A stretch of DNA of 64,000 nucleotides. Origin: Anaerolineales bacterium. Its GTDB lineage: Bacteria > Chloroflexota > Anaerolineae > Aggregatilineales > UBA2796. The position numbers were made by a program, and so were the translations under genes. Location of the stretch: contig JABTTZ010000002.1 of assembly GCA_015075625.1 (NCBI GenBank), forward strand, positions 868,001-932,000, given 5' to 3'. The notes below the pieces were generated by a model. It was not told the DNA's origin. It searched no databases and saw nothing but the letters and a program-made list of their open reading frames with translations. This document shows, piece after piece, positions 59,915 through 64,000 of this stretch. The first letter of the stretch is position 1. Every line of letters starts with the position of its first letter.

Positions 59915-61447
59915 CTAATGACCGGACATGTGGGCAGCACCTTCGCCGTGAAAGATTGCCGGATTATCTTCACCTTCAGCGTAGAGATACCCGGCAAGCC
60001 CACGCTCCAGGCGTGCCAGTGCATGGTCCACCAGAATATAACGACCCGGCACATCCAGCGTGAATTCGACGACAGCAGCGCCCCCTGGCGGCACAAGTGT
60101 CGTTTGAACATCGGTCAACGGTGCGGCGGTGAGTGATGCCTGATCGTAAACCCGATCAAAAATTTCCCCGATGAGATGGAACGACGACGTGAAATTAGGA
60201 CCGCCTACACCGAAATAGATGCGAACTGTTTCGCCAACGTTGGCACGCAGCGCGTATTCATCCAGAGTCAGCGCACCTACCGCCCCGTTGAAGACGAGGT
60301 ACTCAGGGTCTTCGTCTAACATTAGCTCATGACTAAAACTCAGATGCCCCTGTGTACCAAAGGGCTGCGCGGTGTAAATTTCACCTTGCATCATGTAGAA
60401 CTCACGATCCACTGGTGGTAAACCACCTTCCGGTTCGATAAGGATCATGCCATACATCCCGCTGGAAATATGATGACCGATGCTCGCGGTGGCACAGTGA
60501 TAGACATACAAACCAGGTTGCAGCGCCTGGAAAGTGAACGAGGTGGTTTTGCCCGGTAACGTCTGGGTAAAGATGGCGCCACCACCCGGACCCGTCACCG
60601 CATGAAGATCAATCGAGTGAGGTAAAGTGCTGGTCAGGTCATTCTGTAGATTTACTTCGACAGTATCCCCTACTCGTGCGCGTATCATGGGTCCCGGCAC
60701 TTGACCATTAAAGGTCATATAGTGATAGGTTGTGCCATCGGCGAGTTGACCCGCAACTTCAACAGTAGTAAGGTCAACCTGAACTATCGTTGGCGCGCGA
60801 TCTCCGATAGGGGCAGGTAAATCAGCGGGATTGCGGATGATTGAAACAGCATCGGCAACTGCCGGAGCAACCGTCGCTTCTGCGGCGGCTTCGACAGTTG
60901 GGGTAGCACTAACATACTCATCAGTTGCCGCGCCTGTGACGGTGAACGTGCCAAACATGCCGACCTCATGATGACCTGGGATCGAGCAATGATAAACGAA
61001 CTCACCAGGTCTATCGACCACAAATTCGATGGTTTCTTGCTGATCTTGCGTTAAGAGATCAGCAGTAGCAGCCGCAAACTCATCGATCCGTAAATTGTGA
61101 AGTACGGGATCGCCGTTGATTAAGGTGATACGTACTGTGTCCCCTACATTGGCGGTTAGCTGGGGATTGATCTGTCCATCAATCTTGCCCCCAACTCCGA
61201 TATAAGCCATCGGTGGTGTCTGTCCGATCACTGTTCTGAGTGTGTATTCGACTACACGTGCTTCAGGCTGAGCAACGGTAATGGGTTCCGCGGTCACGGG
61301 TGCTTCCTGGGCGGAAGCCCCATTCGGGACAATTTGAATTCGTATGGGCAATATCGCCAGAATCAGAATAGTAAATCCGATTAGGACCGCTGAGACAAAA
61401 TTAGGGTTAACCTCCTTACGCATCATGGACATCTTCTCTATATTCAT
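59915..61447 (-). CDS. nirK: Copper nitrite reductase with fused N-terminal cupredoxin domain
   Basis: 510 residues. N-terminal signal/anchor helix (VLIGFTILILAILP). An added plastocyanin-like domain (about 65-172) with type-1 copper ligands H117, C154, H159/H160 and M164. The core is a two-domain NirK: type-1 ligands H277, C318, H325/H326 and M331; type-2 ligands H282, H317, H424 and H475; D280 as the active-site Asp. It reduces nitrite to NO outside the membrane. The extra domain could act as the built-in electron donor, as in Hyphomicrobium-type NirK. It overlaps the ferredoxin gene by 32 bp. Confidence 0.92.
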   Translation of the reverse strand: MNIEKMSMMRKEVNPNFVSAVLIGFTILILAILPIRIQIVPNGASAQEAPVTAEPITVAQPEARVVEYTLRTVIGQTPPMAYIGVGGKIDGQINPQLTANVGDTVRITLINGDPVLHNLRIDEFAAATADLLTQDQQETIEFVVDRPGEFVYHCSIPGHHEVGMFGTFTVTGAATDEYVSATPTVEAAAEATVAPAVADAVSIIRNPADLPAPIGDRAPTIVQVDLTTVEVAGQLADGTTYHYMTFNGQVPGPMIRARVGDTVEVNLQNDLTSTLPHSIDLHAVTGPGGGAIFTQTLPGKTTSFTFQALQPGLYVYHCATASIGHHISSGMYGMILIEPEGGLPPVDREFYMMQGEIYTAQPFGTQGHLSFSHELMLDEDPEYLVFNGAVGALTLDEYALRANVGETVRIYFGVGGPNFTSSFHLIGEIFDRVYDQASLTAAPLTDVQTTLVPPGGAAVVEFTLDVPGRYILVDHALARLERGLAGYLYAEGEDNPAIFHGEGAAHMSGH

Positions 61448-61649
61448 TTCTCACGATTAAATAGGGCAGTTCGATAGCGCCAACCGGGCAAACAGCCTCG
61501 CAGGCAGCGCAGTAGGTACAATTTTCCGGCTGAAGTAGTTTGGCTTTACCATCCAGCTTGCCTAATGCCTCCGTAGAGCAGCTTACAAGACAATTGCCAC
61601 AGCCAGTACACGTTCGGTAATTAATCTGAGGCATCCATTGTGAATTCAT
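61416..61649 (-). CDS. Small 2[4Fe-4S] ferredoxin
   Basis: 77 residues with two classical cluster motifs: CTGCGNCLVSC and CTYCAACEAVCP. The second has the usual Pro after the last Cys. It is cytoplasmic and cannot directly reach the exported NirK, so it more likely serves assembly or a membrane donor in the operon. It overlaps the start of nirK (61447) by 32 bp, with further alternative nirK starts at 61432 and 61426 also inside it. Its C-terminus, RNEYREDVHDA, is hydrophilic. Confidence 0.9.
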   Translation of the reverse strand: MNSQWMPQINYRTCTGCGNCLVSCSTEALGKLDGKAKLLQPENCTYCAACEAVCPVGAIELPYLIVRNEYREDVHDA

Positions 61650-61670
61650 GCGAGCAACACCTTTTTTGAA

Positions 61671-62030
61671 CTACTCGCGCCCAATCTCACCGCCTATTCG
61701 CCCAGGTCGCATTGTTTCTGCCCCTTTAAGAAAACTGACAAAGACCAGTTCTTCATCCAGGGCGCGTACTGAATGAACTTCACCCTGCTCGAAAATCAGC
61801 AGCGAATAAGGTCCATATTCCAGTTCCTGCTTATCATGTCCCGCGAACATGCCACGTCCCTTAAGGACGATCACGTAAAAAGGCGAGTCGGGCACCTTAT
61901 GGGCTTCAATCTGTTGTCCGGGTTTAAGCATCCAGCGCAAGATACGACTGTTTTGATCGACCAGAAGTGGTTGAGCAAAGGGTACGGGATCATGAAATTC
62001 GAGATCGTCCAGCAGTTGCGTGGATTTCAT
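61671..62030 (-). CDS. Cupin-fold protein, first gene of the nirK operon
   Basis: 119 residues, one cupin barrel: WMLKPGQQIEAHKVPDSPFYVIVLKGRGMFAG (motif 1, with H in place of the HxH pair) and IFEQGEVHSVRALDEE (motif 2, His). The metal site is incomplete compared with classical cupins, so it may sense or bind a ligand instead of catalysing. It is 21 bp before the ferredoxin gene. It shares only the fold, not high identity, with the cupin at 58372-58710. Confidence 0.8.
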   Translation of the reverse strand: MKSTQLLDDLEFHDPVPFAQPLLVDQNSRILRWMLKPGQQIEAHKVPDSPFYVIVLKGRGMFAGHDKQELEYGPYSLLIFEQGEVHSVRALDEELVFVSFLKGAETMRPGRIGGEIGRE

Positions 62031-62187
62031 TTGATAGCCCTCCCGTTAGCGCTTAATGTGGGATGGTTTAGCTGCGAGGCATGTTTGTGTAATCCATGAA
62101 ACTTAAAGCTCCCATCCATTTATGTCTTTAGCATAAAGTAACGGGAACGATGTGTATTTAAGCTGGCTTAAAAGGGAATATGCTGGG

Positions 62188-62224
62188 TGTCATTGATCAC
62201 AGGAAAAACGTGACAAATAACACG
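62188..62224. promoter_or_regulatory. Candidate CRP/FNR-type binding sites upstream of the nirK operon
   Basis: Two dyads lie between the regulator gene and the first cupin: TGTCA-TTGA-TCACA (62188-62201) and CGTGACAAATAACACG (62209-62224, CGTG-8 nt-CACG). They resemble TGTGA-N6-TCACA but with wrong spacing in the first and weak arms in the second. They lie about 160-195 bp from the cupin start. Confidence 0.35.
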
Positions 62225-62225
62225 A

Positions 62226-62939
62226 TTAGAGCATGGCAATAGAGCGAAGGATGAGTTCGTTTACAATGACAATTCGGTGACGATCAAACTGGATTGCCCC
62301 TGCCTCTTCTAGAGAATGCAGCATATTGCTGATCGTCTGGGGAGTGGTATTGATATGTGCCGCAATAGCAGTACGAGTGATACCAGGACCACTGAGCGAA
62401 GGGTCTTCAGCCTGTTTCAGTAAAAAACGGGCGAGCCGAACAATGACCGAATACAACGCCAGATCTTCGATTTGCCCGACTAGAGACCGCACACGTCCTG
62501 CCAGCAAGCTGATTACATTGAATGCAATCTGCGGATTTTGGATCAGGACATATTTTATGACTCCCGACGGCACCAACCATACAAAGGCTTTTGAACTCAA
62601 GGCAGCAGCATTGGCGGGATTATCGCCTCCATCCAGCGCACTGATGTCGTTGAATGTCTTACCCGGTCCGCACAGATGCAGTATATGTTCTTCACCCATC
62701 TGATTGAGCTTGAAAATTTTGATAGTTCCTTTTTCAACAATCCATAACCCTTCGGCGGGTTCGCCTTCTAGAAAGATCATTTCCCCGCCAGAAAAAGTCC
62801 GCAACGCAGTCCTTTCCGCAATATACGTGAGTTCACTTTCAGCTATACCTTCAAAGTAGCTAATGGATTTAATGTGATTTTGAACTGTCGCCATCGCAAG
62901 GATACACACCTCTTGTGGTTCAAGAATTGGATTCTTCAT
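62226..62939 (-). CDS. Crp/Fnr-family transcriptional regulator (NnrR/Dnr-like)
   Basis: 237 residues from ATG 62939; ATG 62894 is an alternative, and longer forms run into the direct repeat. Cyclic-nucleotide-like sensor domain (RTFSGGEMIFLEGEPAEGLWIVEKGTIKIF ... LCGPGKTFNDISALDGG) and a C-terminal winged helix with recognition helix in TRTAIAAHINTTPQTISNMLHSLEEAG. The FNR-type N-terminal Cys cluster is absent (one Cys only), so it is more likely an NO- or redox-responsive NnrR/Dnr type, with the nirK operon as target. It is encoded immediately upstream on the same strand. Confidence 0.85.
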   Translation of the reverse strand: MKNPILEPQEVCILAMATVQNHIKSISYFEGIAESELTYIAERTALRTFSGGEMIFLEGEPAEGLWIVEKGTIKIFKLNQMGEEHILHLCGPGKTFNDISALDGGDNPANAAALSSKAFVWLVPSGVIKYVLIQNPQIAFNVISLLAGRVRSLVGQIEDLALYSVIVRLARFLLKQAEDPSLSGPGITRTAIAAHINTTPQTISNMLHSLEEAGAIQFDRHRIVIVNELILRSIAML

Positions 62940-62943
62940 ATTT

Positions 62944-63004
62944 CTAGCAACCGAACACTGAACAAATGGACGAAGGAAAAGGGATTGAAGGCGGAGGAAA
63001 CTAG
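62944..63004 (+). repeat. Direct repeat, right copy (flanks the nirK block)
   Basis: Aligns with 57021-57081 (see there). It has no IS element at its CTAG. The block between the two copies is about 5.9 kb and holds only minus-strand genes of the nirK set. Confidence 0.7.
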
Positions 63005-63348
63005 GATTAAGGTTAAATGACCAAACAAAACCGAACCGGAGTAGCCAATGTGAACAATCGCCATTCCCCACTTGTATAGTATCCTGCTTGAGCGAGTGCT
63101 GCCATTGGTAGGTCAGTGGTGTGGCAGCCATATGACGAATCTGATCGTGCTGATGATGGGTTTGTACCGAGGGCGAAGTGTGTATTGTCCCACAATAATG
63201 AACGACTCAGGCTGAGTGGTCACGATCTTCCTCATGATGTAGCCCTTTGTCCTCTTTCGTACTGCGCTCATGGGGAAATACCCAACACCCCCCGCGCTGT
63301 CAGTTTCTATAGCGTGGTCATGGCGTTCAGGTCTTTATCACCCTTCAT

Positions 63349-63721
63349 GCTTACATTTTATGCCACCTGCTCAAGACAGAATGGGCAAGGGACGCCGCGC
63401 CGGAACTTTTGGCAGCAAGCGATGATCGAACCGGGACCGTATGCGGTGGGGGCGCTTTGCGCGTGGATCAGTGTCCCGCTGGCGTTCCTCGTCTACCTGA
63501 TCCGGACCTTGTTTTACATTGTGCCGCCAGCGGGAAAGACGGCGGAAGGGGAAGTGCCTACAGCATTTTTCAAGGAGATTGACCCCTTAGTGGTTGACAG
63601 CCCTGCTTATCACGATATACTTATCGATGGGCTAGGCGGTGGTGATCTAAGGGGTAAACGAGCGACGCCCGCCCTTCTTGTAAGAAGGCTGGTTGCAGCC
63701 CAACCAGTGAGGGTACTGTAA
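63349..63721 (+). CDS. Uncertain ORF with one membrane helix, ending inside the dispersed repeat
   Basis: An open frame of about 123 residues; ATG 63349 is the only plausible start. Its first half contains a hydrophobic helix (AVGALCAWISVPLAFLVYLIRTLFY). Its second half is just the translation of repeat copy C (FFKEIDPLVVDSPAYHDIL ...), so at least the C-terminus is not native. It could be a gene truncated by the repeat or a chance ORF. The preceding 345 bp (63005-63348) contain no gene I can recognise. Only the first half deserves attention. Confidence 0.25.
63557..63718 (+). repeat. Dispersed 162-bp hairpin-containing repeat, copy C
   Basis: Nearly identical to copy B (one mismatch in 162 bp), same palindrome and hairpin, ending at GAGGGTACTG. 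Copy A at 16690-16851 is the more divergent member. Confidence 0.85.
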
Positions 63722-63736
63722 TAAGCGTTGAACAGC

Positions 63737-64000
63737 TTACTGGCTGAACACCCACCCCACCAACACGACATACTGCATGTCCCCAGCGACAATCTGCACC
63801 TGACTTGCTGCGCCGCTGTTCGCCTCAATGATCGTCAGGGAGCGCTGCTCCCAACAATATTGAGAGAGTTCGCGGTATGCCAACCAACCGCCATCGGGCG
63901 ACCAGCGCAAAAAATCGCAACCCGGCGCGTAGTTGCCTGTGGGCAAAATCCCCTTCCCCTGATCGTAAGTACCGACGCCCACCCATTCGCGGATCACTGC
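63737..64000 (-). CDS. C-terminal part of a TolB-like beta-propeller protein (5' end outside window)
   Basis: About 86 residues visible, with the blade motif FLRWSPDGGWLAYRELS and a further strand pair LTIIEANSGAASQVQIVAG. These are the signatures of TolB/WD40-like propellers, as at the C-terminus of the giant protein at 44958. The frame stays open to the window edge, so the rest of the gene lies outside. Convergent with repeat copy C. Confidence 0.65.
   Translation of the reverse strand, partial: AVIREWVGVGTYDQGKGILPTGNYAPGCDFLRWSPDGGWLAYRELSQYCWEQRSLTIIEANSGAASQVQIVAGDMQYVVLVGWVFSQ

Noticed and set aside
62940-63131. N-terminal extension of the Crp/Fnr regulator
   Set aside because: It reads through the 62944-63004 direct repeat; the family's normal N-terminus begins at the Met at 62939 or 62894.
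63116-63348. Longer start for the ORF at 63349-63721
   Set aside because: The upstream part has no protein-like composition and overlaps the region 5' of the divergent regulator.

Overview
The window looks like a chromosomal segment of a high-GC, probably non-phototrophic Chloroflexota bacterium, most likely of the Anaerolineae. The evidence is the mixture of gene types: TadE/TadG surface proteins with Thr-Pro-Ser linkers, TPR proteins ending in TP-rich tails, giant beta-helix/DUF11/TolB-like secreted proteins, a MerR-B12 regulator, and BMP-type nucleoside ABC permeases. Class-level placement is inference. There is no rRNA, recognisable tRNA or CRISPR array.

Layout. 0-3.4 kb: tail of an unknown acidic protein, a CDP-alcohol phosphatidyltransferase, and a coupled EamA/MFS transporter pair. 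3.6-10.2 kb: an accessory cluster built around a PaO-like Rieske oxygenase and two proteins resembling red chlorophyll catabolite reductase (RCCR/bilin reductase superfamily), with DUF3891 and small calycin-like proteins. Its right end is wrecked: a calycin gene is fused to a phage minor-head-protein remnant, followed by a frameshifted CoA-transferase remnant. 10.2-15.8 kb: amidohydrolase, acyl-CoA dehydrogenase behind a repeated palindromic operator, small conserved proteins, and a peroxiredoxin-like protein. 15.8-22.2 kb: prepilin peptidase, a nucleoside/BMP-type ABC transporter (ATPase plus two permeases, all 4-bp coupled), and pfkA. 22.2-32.5 kb: hydroxyacid dehydrogenase, FHA protein, a lipoprotein, and three TadE/TadG-like envelope proteins. 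32.7-44.9 kb: DapA-like aldolase coupled to an Old-Yellow-Enzyme homologue, TPR protein, MerR-B12 regulator, UvrA-like ABC protein with a possible attenuator, and a membrane Ser/Thr kinase. 45-56 kb: a 2308-residue secreted protein and a histidine kinase with three stand-alone receivers.

56.1-63.0 kb is a foreign-looking, lower-GC block. It starts with an intact IS5-family element (863 bp, CTAG target duplication). Next comes a one-strand denitrification set: Crp/Fnr regulator, cupin, 2[4Fe-4S] ferredoxin, NirK with an extra N-terminal cupredoxin domain, two short heme-copper-oxidase-like membrane proteins, DUF2249, a second cupin and an NnrS-like membrane protein. A 61-bp imperfect direct repeat brackets this set. 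The last 1 kb carries a copy of a 162-bp hairpin-containing repeat that occurs three times in the window, and the C-terminus of a TolB-like propeller protein.

The two sets most worth attention are the PaO/RCCR-like tetrapyrrole-cleavage candidate operon and the bracketed NirK island.
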